In this document: positions 1-6,407 of the stretch, in pieces | How the letters are laid out: the number at the start of each line of letters is the position of its first letter | Numbering within the stretch: position 1 is the first letter of the stretch | NCBI GenBank assembly: GCA_016650185.1 | Contig: JAENWE010000369.1 | Location: forward strand, 1 to 7,460 | DNA: 7,460 nucleotides | Reading direction: 5' to 3' | Source: Vicinamibacteria bacterium | GTDB lineage: Bacteria; Acidobacteriota; Vicinamibacteria; Fen-336; JAGNNV01 | The notes under the pieces: model-generated | Told to the model about the DNA's origin: nothing | Database searches by the model: none | Seen by the model: only the letters and a program-made list of their open reading frames with translations | Program-made: the position numbers and the translations under genes

Positions 1-69
1 GAATCGCGACTCCGCGCTGCGACTCGCCGGCCCGTCAATCCCGAGGACGACTCGCACACGGTCACGGAT
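1..69. other. Unassigned left edge
   Basis: No gene can be supported here. The + strand frame starting at base 2 is open for 23 codons and ends in a TAG at 71-73, at the edge of the neighbouring mobile element. The frame from base 1 stays open to a TGA at 277-279. Neither translation looks like a known protein tail. One of them could be the last codons of a gene cut by the window edge or by the insertion, but this cannot be decided from 69 bases. Confidence 0.3.
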
Positions 70-72
70 CTA

Positions 73-96
73 GCCCGGACTATTCATGAGGGAATC
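73..96 (+). repeat. Left terminal inverted repeat of the MITE-like element
   Basis: This arm pairs with 271-293. It has one extra G (GAGGG against GAGG) and a C where the other arm has T, next to the TATTCATGAG core. Confidence 0.65.
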
Positions 97-270
97 TGCT
101 ACGACGTCCGATACCGCGCCACTGGCGGGCGTCCCCCGAGGGGAGGCTGCGCGCTGCTCGCTCCTCGTCTTCTCACGTATGTTCAATACTGTTGCGTCGC
201 TCGTCGCTGCGCTTGCCCGCCATTGACACGGTCTCGAAGCGCGGAGCCTGCCCGGGGCACGTCTCGCGAC

Positions 271-293
271 GATTCCTCATGAATAATCCGGGC
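271..293 (-). repeat. Right terminal inverted repeat of the MITE-like element
   Basis: This is the inverted copy of 73-96, with the core CTCATGAATA followed by ATCCGGGC. CTAG follows immediately at 294-297. Confidence 0.65.
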
Positions 294-372
294 CTAGTTC
301 GCGCCATGCCCGGGCTGACCGCCAGCATTCGACCGCCGCAATCCCGGCGGGTTATCGTCAAGGGCCAACCAT

Positions 373-377
373 AAGGA
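373..377 (+). promoter_or_regulatory. Ribosome binding site of the propeller gene
   Basis: AAGGA stands 7 nt before the ATG at 385 and supports that start. A short hairpin (CCGCCG 333-338 with CGGCGG 345-350) lies in the probable leader. No convincing sigma-70 promoter was found between the mobile element and this site. TTGACA at 223-228, inside the element, lacks a -10 box at normal spacing. Confidence 0.7.
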
Positions 378-384
378 ACACAAA

Positions 385-3300
385 ATGAAGCATCACCGAC
401 TGCTCGTCTCCATCCTCGCGCTCTTCGCGACCGTCGTCTCCGCCCAGCCGTTTGACCCATCGCTCTTTTCCGAAATGAAGTGGCGGATGATCGGGCCGTA
501 TCGCGGAGGACGCACGAAGTCGGCGGTGGGCGTCCCGAGCCGTCCCGGGCTCTTCTATATCGGAGTCGTGAACGGCGGAGTCTGGAAGACCACCGACTAC
601 GGCCACACCTGGAACCCGATCTTCGATGATCAGCCCACGGGCTCGATCGGCGCCATCGCCATCGCCCCTTCGAATCCCGACATCATCTATGTGGGCAGCG
701 GTGAAGGACTCCAGCGGCCTGACCTTTCCACCGGCGACGGCATCTACAAATCTACCGATGCGGGCAAGACCTGGGTTCATCTTGGGCTTCGCGACGGCCA
801 GCAGATTCCGCAGATCGTGGTCGACTCGCGCGATCCGAATCGGCTCTTCGTCGCCGTCCTCGGCCATCCCTACGGCCCCAACGAGGAGCGCGGCCTCTTC
901 AAATCCACAGATGGCGGCGAGACCTTCACCAAGTCTCTTTACAAGGATGAGAACACCGGCGCCATCGACGTGGTCCTCGATCCCTCAAACCCGGACAACA
1001 TCTATGCCGCGATGTGGGAGGCGCGACAAGCTCCTTGGGAGAACGGTGTCTTCAGCGGGCCGGGAAGCGGTCTGTTCAAGTCCACCGACGGGGGCGTCAC
1101 CTGGAAACCGCTCACCAAAGGCCTACCCACATTCGAGAAGGACATCGTCGGCCGCATCGGCGTGACTATTGCCCCGTCCCTTCCCTCGCGTCTGTTCGCC
1201 ACCGTGGAGACGCGCGAAAGCGGTGAATCCGGTTTCCTCTACCGCTCGGACGACTCCGGCGAGAGCTGGAACCGCATCAGCGACGATCCTTACATCGTCG
1301 GCCGGCCGTCAGACTTCGCCGAAGTCAAAGTCCATCCCACCAACCCCGACATCCTCTTCACCGCCAGCCGCGTGATGTGGAAGTCGACCGACGGGGGCAA
1401 GACATTCACCGCGATCAAGGGCGCCCCGGGCGGCGACGACTACCACCGCATCTGGATCAACCCAAAGGATCCGAACGTGATGGTGGTGGCGGCGGACCAG
1501 GGAGCGGTGGTTACGGCCAACGGAGGCGCCACCTGGACGAGCTGGTACAACCAGCCGACCGCGCAGATGTATCACGTGAGCACCGACAACAATTTTCCTT
1601 ACCGGGTGTGCTCGGGCCAGCAGGAGAGCGGCTCGGCCTGTGTGCTCTCCCGCGGTCACGCTGGCGCGATCACGTTCCGTGACTGGACCCCGGTGGGCGT
1701 CGAGGAGTACGGCTACGTGGCCGCCGATCCCCTGAACCCCGACATCGTCTATGGCGGCAAGGTCACCCGCTTCGATCGCCGCACCGGACAGACCAAGAAT
1801 GTGTCGCCGAAGCCACTGCGCGGCGACGGCTATCGGGTGGTGCGCACCCAGCCCGTCTTGTTTTCTCCAGTGGATCCCAAAATTCTCTACTTCGCGTCGA
1901 ACACGGTGTGGAAGACCACTAACGGCGGCGATTCGTGGGAGTCGATCAGTCCCGACCTCACGCGCAAAACCTGGGACGTTCCAAAGAACGTCGGGAAGTA
2001 CATCGGCAGCAACGCCTCCAAGGCGACGCAACGCGGTGTGGTCTATGCGCTCGCCCCTTCGCCGCTGGACGTCAATCTTCTCTGGGCAGGAACCGACGAC
2101 GGTTTTATCCATGTGACTCGCGACGGCGGAGCTCACTGGACCGACGTGACGCCACCCAGTCTTGGACCCTGGGCCAAGGTGTCGATCATGGACGCGTCGC
2201 ACTCCGACCGGGACACCGCATACGCCGCGATCAATACGCTGCGTCTCGACGATCTCCGCCCCCACATCCTTCGCACGCGGGATGGCGGGAAGACCTGGCA
2301 GGAGATCATTTCGGGCCTGCCCGACGGCGCTCCAGTCAACGTGGTCCGCGCCGACCCCAGGCGCGCCGGCCTTCTCTTCGCGGGCACCGAGACCACGGTG
2401 TACGTGTCGTTCAACGACGGCGATTCGTGGCAGTCGCTGCGGGTCAACCTGCCCGCGACCTCCATTCGCGACCTGGTGATCAAGGATGACGATCTCGTGA
2501 TCGGCACCCACGGTCGGTCGTTCTGGATCCTCGACGACATCACGCCCCTGCGTCAGTGGCGCACCGAGATCGCCTCGTCCGATGTGCATCTCTTCGCGCC
2601 GCAGGCGGCCTGGCGGGTGCGCTGGAACATGAACACCGACACGCCTTTGCCTCCCGAAGAACCCGTCGGCCAGAATCCGCCCGACGGCGCGGTTCTCAAC
2701 TACTTCCTCAAGGCGGACGTGGCCGGACTCGTGAGGCTCGACGTCATGGACGCTTCGGGCAAGACGGTGCGGTCGTTCCGCAGCGACGACAAGCCGGAAC
2801 CCTGGCCTGCCGATCGCGACATCCCCGACTATTGGATCCGCCCCCACCAGCCCCTGCTGACCCGGGCCGGCCTGCATCGTTTTGTCTGGGATCTGCATTA
2901 CCCTCCGCCGCAGTCGTTGTCGCACGGCTATCCCATCTCCGGCGTCTTCGCCAACACCTGGCTCGAGCCGCGGGGGCCCTGGGTTCCTCCAGGGTCCTAC
3001 ACCGCGCGCCTGACCGCGAATGGCGAAACCAGAGAGCAGTCGTTCATGGTGAAGATGGATCCGCGGCTAGAGGCTCCCGCCACCACGCTGCGGACTCAAT
3101 TCGATCTCTCGATGCGCGCCTACTCGGCCATGAACGACTCGTTGACGATGCTCACCGAAGTTCGGGCGACGCGCACGGCTCTGACGGAAGCAATGACCAA
3201 ACAGAAATCGGCGAAGCGAAAGGCAGCGCTGGAAGCAGCGGATAGGACCCTGGCGCCTTTCGACGAGGCGGGGTTCGCGCGAGCGAATCAACAGATGGGC

Positions 3301-3444
3301 CAGATTCTCGACGCTCTCCAGGAGGTCGACGACGCGCCCACCACGCAACTCCTGGCGACGTTGGAGGAGAAGAGCAAGGCCCTGGCCGATTTGATGGCCG
3401 CGTGGCCGAAGGCCCAGGCCGCGGCGAAGGCGGTCGGCCGGTAG
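385..3444 (+). CDS. Secreted VPS10/sortilin-like Asp-box (BNR) beta-propeller protein
   Basis: The 1,019-residue protein starts with a signal peptide: basic MKHHR, a hydrophobic stretch, and a probable cleavage after VVSA at residue 20. Residues about 30-720 form a multi-blade propeller with eleven Asp-box motifs of the S/T-x-D-G-G-x-T-W type, near residues 68, 122, 173, 232, 287, 333, 377, 510, 577, 630 and 674. This is enough for two propellers, as in VPS10/sortilin-like proteins. The IGTHGRSFWILDD segment at 706-718 closes the propeller region, as is usual in this family. Residues about 730-890 look like a beta-rich C-terminal domain, followed by a charged, mostly helical tail (900-1019). 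Many relatives are labelled sialidase or glycosyl hydrolase because of the Asp boxes alone. I see no FRIP motif, so an enzymatic role is not supported and binding of protein or glycan outside the membrane is as likely. It appears monocistronic and converges on the DUF4388 gene. Confidence 0.88.
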   Translation: MKHHRLLVSILALFATVVSAQPFDPSLFSEMKWRMIGPYRGGRTKSAVGVPSRPGLFYIGVVNGGVWKTTDYGHTWNPIFDDQPTGSIGAIAIAPSNPDIIYVGSGEGLQRPDLSTGDGIYKSTDAGKTWVHLGLRDGQQIPQIVVDSRDPNRLFVAVLGHPYGPNEERGLFKSTDGGETFTKSLYKDENTGAIDVVLDPSNPDNIYAAMWEARQAPWENGVFSGPGSGLFKSTDGGVTWKPLTKGLPTFEKDIVGRIGVTIAPSLPSRLFATVETRESGESGFLYRSDDSGESWNRISDDPYIVGRPSDFAEVKVHPTNPDILFTASRVMWKSTDGGKTFTAIKGAPGGDDYHRIWINPKDPNVMVVAADQGAVVTANGGATWTSWYNQPTAQMYHVSTDNNFPYRVCSGQQESGSACVLSRGHAGAITFRDWTPVGVEEYGYVAADPLNPDIVYGGKVTRFDRRTGQTKNVSPKPLRGDGYRVVRTQPVLFSPVDPKILYFASNTVWKTTNGGDSWESISPDLTRKTWDVPKNVGKYIGSNASKATQRGVVYALAPSPLDVNLLWAGTDDGFIHVTRDGGAHWTDVTPPSLGPWAKVSIMDASHSDRDTAYAAINTLRLDDLRPHILRTRDGGKTWQEIISGLPDGAPVNVVRADPRRAGLLFAGTETTVYVSFNDGDSWQSLRVNLPATSIRDLVIKDDDLVIGTHGRSFWILDDITPLRQWRTEIASSDVHLFAPQAAWRVRWNMNTDTPLPPEEPVGQNPPDGAVLNYFLKADVAGLVRLDVMDASGKTVRSFRSDDKPEPWPADRDIPDYWIRPHQPLLTRAGLHRFVWDLHYPPPQSLSHGYPISGVFANTWLEPRGPWVPPGSYTARLTANGETREQSFMVKMDPRLEAPATTLRTQFDLSMRAYSAMNDSLTMLTEVRATRTALTEAMTKQKSAKRKAALEAADRTLAPFDEAGFARANQQMGQILDALQEVDDAPTTQLLATLEEKSKALADLMAAWPKAQAAAKAVGR

Positions 3445-3464
3445 CGTTGCCTAGCAGCCCTTGG

Positions 3465-3487
3465 CGCGTCTGGGCCTACCAGGCGCG
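3465..3487 (+). terminator. Candidate hairpin terminator between convergent genes
   Basis: CGCGTCTGG (3465-3473) pairs with CCAGGCGCG (3479-3487) around a 5-nt loop. The 9-bp stem is continuous if one G-U pair is allowed, and that pair forms only in the + strand RNA. This fits termination of the propeller transcript, 21 nt after its stop. No U-tract follows, so a classic intrinsic terminator is not shown. Confidence 0.4.
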
Positions 3488-3513
3488 GGAACAGCCGTTG
3501 CGAACGATCTCGA

Positions 3514-4578
3514 CTACATCCTGGAGTCAGCGTACTCGCGCAGGGCATCGCGGAGGCTGTTTGGACCTTCCTGGGTCTCGTCCCAGGCCGCGAGGCCAGT
3601 GGTCTCGGGAATGAGGCCGAGCCAGATCGAGCCCTCCTCGGAACGCGAAACTCCTCCCATGGCCACCAGTTGAGCCGAAGCCGCCAGGGACTGAAAGGTA
3701 CCGCGGTGGCGCTTGTGCACGGGCAAAACGGTGATGGAGAGAAGGCCGCCCGTCGGCGGACGCAGGCGCACCACGCCGGGACCGTCGTGGGGCAAAGTGA
3801 TCTCCGGCATCGGAGCCGCGCAGTCCTGGGCAATCGCCGAAATGATGGCGAAGATCTCCTCCGGGCCGTGCTCGGAAGAGCTGGCGAAAAGAATTCTCGA
3901 CCCGCCCCCGCCCAGAAAGAGAAGCTTCTGGTGCCACGAATCCATGATGCCCTGCAGGGTGATGGCCTGGGTGTTGTATTCGCCAAGGATTCCGGACGAT
4001 GACAACCACGCCACCGCGAGGCGGATCTTGAGCGAGGCCAGAGGAATGGCGGCGAGCAGTTGGGGGGTCGTGATCTTCGGTTTGTTGGCGATCACTTCGA
4101 GGACATGCGGGGCGCCGCAGGACAGGTCATCATTCACCACTCGGAGGCCGCGTGAACTGAGACCCAGGCGCGTCGTCTCATCCGGAAAATAGGAGGAAAT
4201 CCGTTCAAACTCGTCTTCCAGCCGAACCGTCTCCATGAGCAGGGAGGTGAGATCCATTTCGCCCTTGAGGTCATTGGACGCGGTGGAGGCGAACGAAAAC
4301 GAGCCGCTCTTCGTGGACAGCATTTCGATCACGGCCTCGTGGTCGCTGAGCCGGAACATCGTGGCGCTCAGCATCGAACCGCGGTTAAGAGAGCACTTGC
4401 CCTCCCCGAAGGGAGCCACCACATCCAAGACTCCGCTCTTCCGGCCGCTCGACAGCATCTCGAACACTTCGTAGAGCGAGAAGACCTCGATGCGACCGGA
4501 AAGATCGAACCTGGAGATCCCGTCGGTCGCCGTCGGCCCCGCACTCTTTCCCGTCTTCGCCAACTTCAACTCCTTCAC
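3514..4578 (-). CDS. DUF4388 domain-containing protein
   Basis: The 354-residue protein carries an N-terminal DUF4388 (PatA N-terminal-like) domain at about residues 24-110. Visible family features are FDLSGRIEVFSLYEVFEML, then GRKSGVLDV, a glycine-rich turn, and SGSFSFAS. DUF4388 is found in two-component, gliding-motility and GTPase-linked proteins of Acidobacteria, Myxococcota and Cyanobacteria, but no reaction is assigned to it. Residues about 115-205 look helical. Residues about 215-330 look like an alpha/beta domain that begins with a hydrophobic strand and the glycine loop LFLGGGGSRI. This is in the place expected for a P-loop, but the GK[S/T] lysine is missing, so at most it would be a degenerate GTPase-like fold (inference). 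There is no signal peptide or membrane segment, so it is probably a cytoplasmic regulatory or scaffold protein. The start given is GTG at 4578. A TTG at 4563 has the better ribosome binding site and would leave the DUF4388 domain intact. Confidence 0.82.
   Translation of the reverse strand: MKELKLAKTGKSAGPTATDGISRFDLSGRIEVFSLYEVFEMLSSGRKSGVLDVVAPFGEGKCSLNRGSMLSATMFRLSDHEAVIEMLSTKSGSFSFASTASNDLKGEMDLTSLLMETVRLEDEFERISSYFPDETTRLGLSSRGLRVVNDDLSCGAPHVLEVIANKPKITTPQLLAAIPLASLKIRLAVAWLSSSGILGEYNTQAITLQGIMDSWHQKLLFLGGGGSRILFASSSEHGPEEIFAIISAIAQDCAAPMPEITLPHDGPGVVRLRPPTGGLLSITVLPVHKRHRGTFQSLAASAQLVAMGGVSRSEEGSIWLGLIPETTGLAAWDETQEGPNSLRDALREYADSRM
4570..4575 (-). promoter_or_regulatory. Possible ribosome binding site favouring the TTG start at 4563
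   Basis: On the minus strand AAGGAG lies 6 nt before an in-frame TTG (4563-4561). The GTG at 4578 has only a GGAG about 16 nt upstream, which is too far. Translation may therefore start five codons later, giving a 349-residue protein. Confidence 0.45.
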
Positions 4579-4701
4579 CCTGTCTCAGATCAGACTCCAC
4601 AATAGCTTATCTGTCGAAAGCACTTGGATCCACGGTGGGCCCCTCCGGCCCTCTCCCCTGGCCGCCCTTCGCCCTGCCATCTCGATCCACCGCGAGCCAA
4701 C

Positions 4702-4811
4702 GGTTCCACACAGTCTCCACATATGAGCCACAGGTTTTCCGCGAAGAAAGCGATCACGTTCCCACCGTCAGCGAACCGTTGATGCACAGGGTTATCCACA
4801 GGTCTCACACA
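4702..4811 (-). promoter_or_regulatory. DnaA-box cluster, candidate replication origin
   Basis: The 276-bp gap 4579-4854 has no gene. It contains one perfect DnaA box, TTATCCACA (4792-4800), and TGATGCACA (4780-4788), which has one mismatch to TTATNCACA and starts 12 bp away. GGTTCCACA (4702), GTCTCCACA (4713) and TGAGCCACA (4724) are weaker, with 6 to 7 of 9 bases matching, but they are spaced exactly 11 bp apart, one helical turn. A very degenerate TCTCACACA at 4803 and GACTCCACA at 4593 may belong to the group. Read as TGTGGATAA on the minus strand, all boxes point the same way. Such phased arrays bind DnaA at origins and at DnaA-regulated or titrating sites. A mildly A/T-richer stretch lies at about 4586-4617, but no clear unwinding element is visible. 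The gap is also the upstream region of the DUF4388 gene. Confidence 0.5.
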
Positions 4812-4834
4812 AGCGAGAAGTACAAGCGCCCCGC

Positions 4835-4853
4835 GCCGACCCGTCGGGACGGC
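4835..4853 (-). terminator. Weak candidate terminator after dgt
   Basis: Immediately past the dgt stop, the minus strand folds as GCCG, a T-T mismatch, CCC, loop GAC, GGG, then CGGC. It is compact and well placed but interrupted, and no U-run follows. Confidence 0.25.
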
Positions 4854-4854
4854 C

Positions 4855-6009
4855 TCAGACGCGGACGAGGGGGTCGAACAGTCGTCGGTGCTCATCGACG
4901 GCGAAACGGTCGGTCATTCCGGCGATGTAATCGCAAATGACCCGATGCACGCCGTCCGCGTCGAAGCGCGCTTGATACTGAGGCGGGAGCTGCAGGGGCT
5001 CGGCGACGTAGGAGCCGAAGAGATCCCGCAGAATCCGTCCCGCTTTGTCGGCCATGCGCATGACGCGCCAGTTGCGGTACATGTTGGTGAAGAGAAAGGC
5101 CTTCAACTCCCGGACGCTTTCGCTCATCTCTTCCGAATAAGACACAAGGCGTCCGGCCGCGCTTCGAACGTCTTCAACGCTGCGCGCCCGAGAGGCCTGA
5201 ATCCGCTGCAGAGTGGTCATGACCAGGTCGTTGAGGCAGCGGTCGATGATCTTGGACACGATCTGTCGCCTCAGGACCGAGTCGTCGCCGGGCCCCTCGC
5301 GAAGAACCGATTCATGGGCGGTTCGAAACAGGCCAACCGACCGGATCTGTTCAATGGTGAACATGGCCGAATTGAGACCATCATCGATATCGTGATTGTT
5401 GTACGCGATCTCATCCACGAAATCGACAAGTTGCGCTTCGATGGTCGGCGCTTCGCCGCGCGCGTATTCTTCGGGGGCTTTGGCGTCCGAATCGGCCTGG
5501 TGCTTGATGATGCCCTCGCGAACTTCCCAGGTGAGATTCAATCCGGGGTAATCGGGAGAGCGCCGCTCCAGGGTCTCCAGAACGCGCAGAGTCTGCCGGT
5601 TGTGCTCGAAGCCCCCGTGGTCCTTCATCAACTCGGACATGACCCGCTCGCCCGCGTGACCAAAGGGCGTATGGCCGAGGTCGTGCCCGAGAACCAGAGT
5701 CTCGACCAACTCTTCATTCAGGGCCAGGATGCGCGCGGCGGTGCGGCCTATCTGCGCGCCTTCAAGGCTGTGGGTGAGCCGTGTCCGATAATTGTCGCCT
5801 TCGTGATTCACGAACACCTGGGTTTTGTATTCCAGTCTGCGGAACGACGAGGTATGGATGACGCGATCGCGGTCCCGCTGGAAACACGTGCGCAGCGGGT
5901 GCTCGAGTTCGGTGTAGCGGCGGCCCCGGCTGTGCGCGCTCTTCATCGCCCAGGGCGAGAGTCGCTCCAGTTCCCAATGCTCCTGTGAAGCCCGATCCAC
6001 GAAGGTCAT
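4855..6009 (-). CDS. dgt: Deoxyguanosinetriphosphate triphosphohydrolase (dGTPase, HD superfamily)
   Basis: dGTPases cleave dGTP, and in many bacteria other dNTPs, to the deoxynucleoside and tripolyphosphate in the cytoplasm, thereby limiting dNTP pools. The 384-residue protein matches the shorter bacterial subfamily. SAHSRGRRY (24-32) and FQRDRDRVIH (43-52) precede RRLEYKTQVF (57-66). The HD metal site is complete: H80 in RLTHSLE, H109-D110 in LGHDLGHTPFGH, and D189 in FVDEIAYNNHD. The C-terminal part is helical and ends with the usual dGTPase region. The ATG at 6009 is the furthest upstream in-frame ATG after a TAA at 6022-6024, and the N-terminus matches relatives, although no good ribosome binding site is visible. 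The gene is divergent from the DUF3467-nth operon and separated from the next gene downstream by the DnaA-box region. Confidence 0.93.
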   Translation of the reverse strand: MTFVDRASQEHWELERLSPWAMKSAHSRGRRYTELEHPLRTCFQRDRDRVIHTSSFRRLEYKTQVFVNHEGDNYRTRLTHSLEGAQIGRTAARILALNEELVETLVLGHDLGHTPFGHAGERVMSELMKDHGGFEHNRQTLRVLETLERRSPDYPGLNLTWEVREGIIKHQADSDAKAPEEYARGEAPTIEAQLVDFVDEIAYNNHDIDDGLNSAMFTIEQIRSVGLFRTAHESVLREGPGDDSVLRRQIVSKIIDRCLNDLVMTTLQRIQASRARSVEDVRSAAGRLVSYSEEMSESVRELKAFLFTNMYRNWRVMRMADKAGRILRDLFGSYVAEPLQLPPQYQARFDADGVHRVICDYIAGMTDRFAVDEHRRLFDPLVRV

Positions 6010-6104
6010 AGCGAGGTCATCTTAAGTCGCCACGCGGTATCGTGTGCGTGAAAAGAAGGAAACACGAACGGAGGCCCCCGGGCCTTGACGAGGAGCGATT
6101 GGAA
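6010..6104. promoter_or_regulatory. Divergent promoter region of dgt and the DUF3467-nth operon
   Basis: This 95-bp gap must carry promoters in both directions unless they lie inside the genes. No clear -35/-10 pair is visible on either strand. A strong palindrome, AGGCCC (6072-6077) with GGGCCT (6080-6085), lies just before the DUF3467 ribosome binding site. It could fold in the leader RNA. Confidence 0.4.
6090..6095 (+). promoter_or_regulatory. Ribosome binding site deciding the DUF3467 start
   Basis: GAGGAG lies 9 nt before the ATG at 6105. This favours that start over the in-frame ATG at 6042, whose extra 21 residues are basic and outside the conserved domain. Confidence 0.7.
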
Positions 6105-6407
6105 ATGGACGAGAAGAAGTCGGTCAATTTCACGGTGGTGCCCGCGGACGACGCGTCCCCCCGCGCCTACAGTAATTTCTGCGCGATTCAGCACTCGCCC
6201 TTCGACTTCACGCTGACCTTCTGCGAAATGATGCCGATCACCGAGACCCAATTCGTGCCTGGTCAGGACCATCAGTTCATCAAGGCGCCGGTCAAGACCC
6301 GCGTGGTGGTGCCGGTCCAGATCATTCCGGGGCTGGTGGCGGCGCTACAGGAGAACTACCGCCTCTATCAGGAAGCCTACGGCCCCTCGAAGGGACCGAT
6401 GCATTGA
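6105..6407 (+). CDS. DUF3467 domain-containing protein
   Basis: This 100-residue protein belongs to the small DUF3467 family, whose biochemical role is unknown. Family features are YSNFCAIQHSPFDFTLTF (22-39), a central segment with VKTRVVVP (63-70), and the C-terminal helix LVAALQENYRLYQEAYG (77-93). The last part matches the family pattern in which a beta strand leads into a helix ending near tyrosine and glycine. It has no signal peptide or membrane segment, so it is probably cytoplasmic. Its TGA at 6405-6407 overlaps the TTG start of nth, so the two genes are probably translated from one mRNA with coupling. The shared operon suggests co-expression with base-excision repair but does not show a repair function. 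Confidence 0.85.
   Translation: MDEKKSVNFTVVPADDASPRAYSNFCAIQHSPFDFTLTFCEMMPITETQFVPGQDHQFIKAPVKTRVVVPVQIIPGLVAALQENYRLYQEAYGPSKGPMH
6390..6395 (+). promoter_or_regulatory. Ribosome binding site supporting the nth TTG start
   Basis: AAGGGA lies 8 nt before TTG (6404-6406), inside the last codons of the DUF3467 gene. It supports the unusual start codon and coupled translation. Confidence 0.6.

Larger units (their letters stand above)
70..297. mobile_element. MITE-like non-autonomous element
   Basis: Both ends carry the same sequence in opposite orientation. The left arm (73-96) reads GCCCGGACTATTCATGAGG and continues GAATC. The right arm (271-293), reverse-complemented, reads GCCCGGATTATTCATGAGG and then AATC. 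They differ by one substitution and one single-base indel, and a weaker match (GACGTCC against GACGTGC) continues inward. CTA occurs directly outside both arms (70-72 and 294-296); with the next base this gives CTAG at both ends, so it could be a target duplication or part of the inverted repeat. The roughly 180-bp interior has no credible gene, so any movement would need a transposase supplied elsewhere. CTAG-type targets are known for IS5-family elements, and CCTAG-like ends for some IS1380-family elements such as ISEcp1. The parent family is therefore uncertain. The right end lies 87 bp before the propeller gene. Confidence 0.65.

Noticed and set aside
223..251. Sigma-70 promoter starting from TTGACA at 223
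   Set aside because: No TATAAT-like hexamer exists 16-18 bp downstream; that stretch is GC-rich.
358..867. 169-codon minus-strand frame over the start of the propeller gene
   Set aside because: It overlaps the signal peptide and first propeller blades in antisense and has no recognisable motif.
1309..2925. 538-codon open frame on the minus strand opposite the propeller gene
   Set aside because: It is an antisense shadow of a clear + strand gene with a signal peptide and eleven Asp boxes. Its translation is rich in Arg, Gly, Val and His and shows no family motifs, as expected of GC-rich antisense frames.
385..3444. Sialidase (GH33) annotation for the propeller protein
   Set aside because: Asp boxes are structural and common in non-enzymatic propellers. 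No FRIP motif was seen, so a sialidase activity is not supported.
4684..4692. CGATCCACC and GGATCCACG (near 4626) as further DnaA boxes
   Set aside because: They match only in the ATCCAC core, are out of phase with the other boxes, and lack the final A.
4888..5988. 366-codon open frame on the plus strand opposite dgt
   Set aside because: It lies wholly antisense to dgt, whose HD motifs are complete. The frame shows no recognisable domain.
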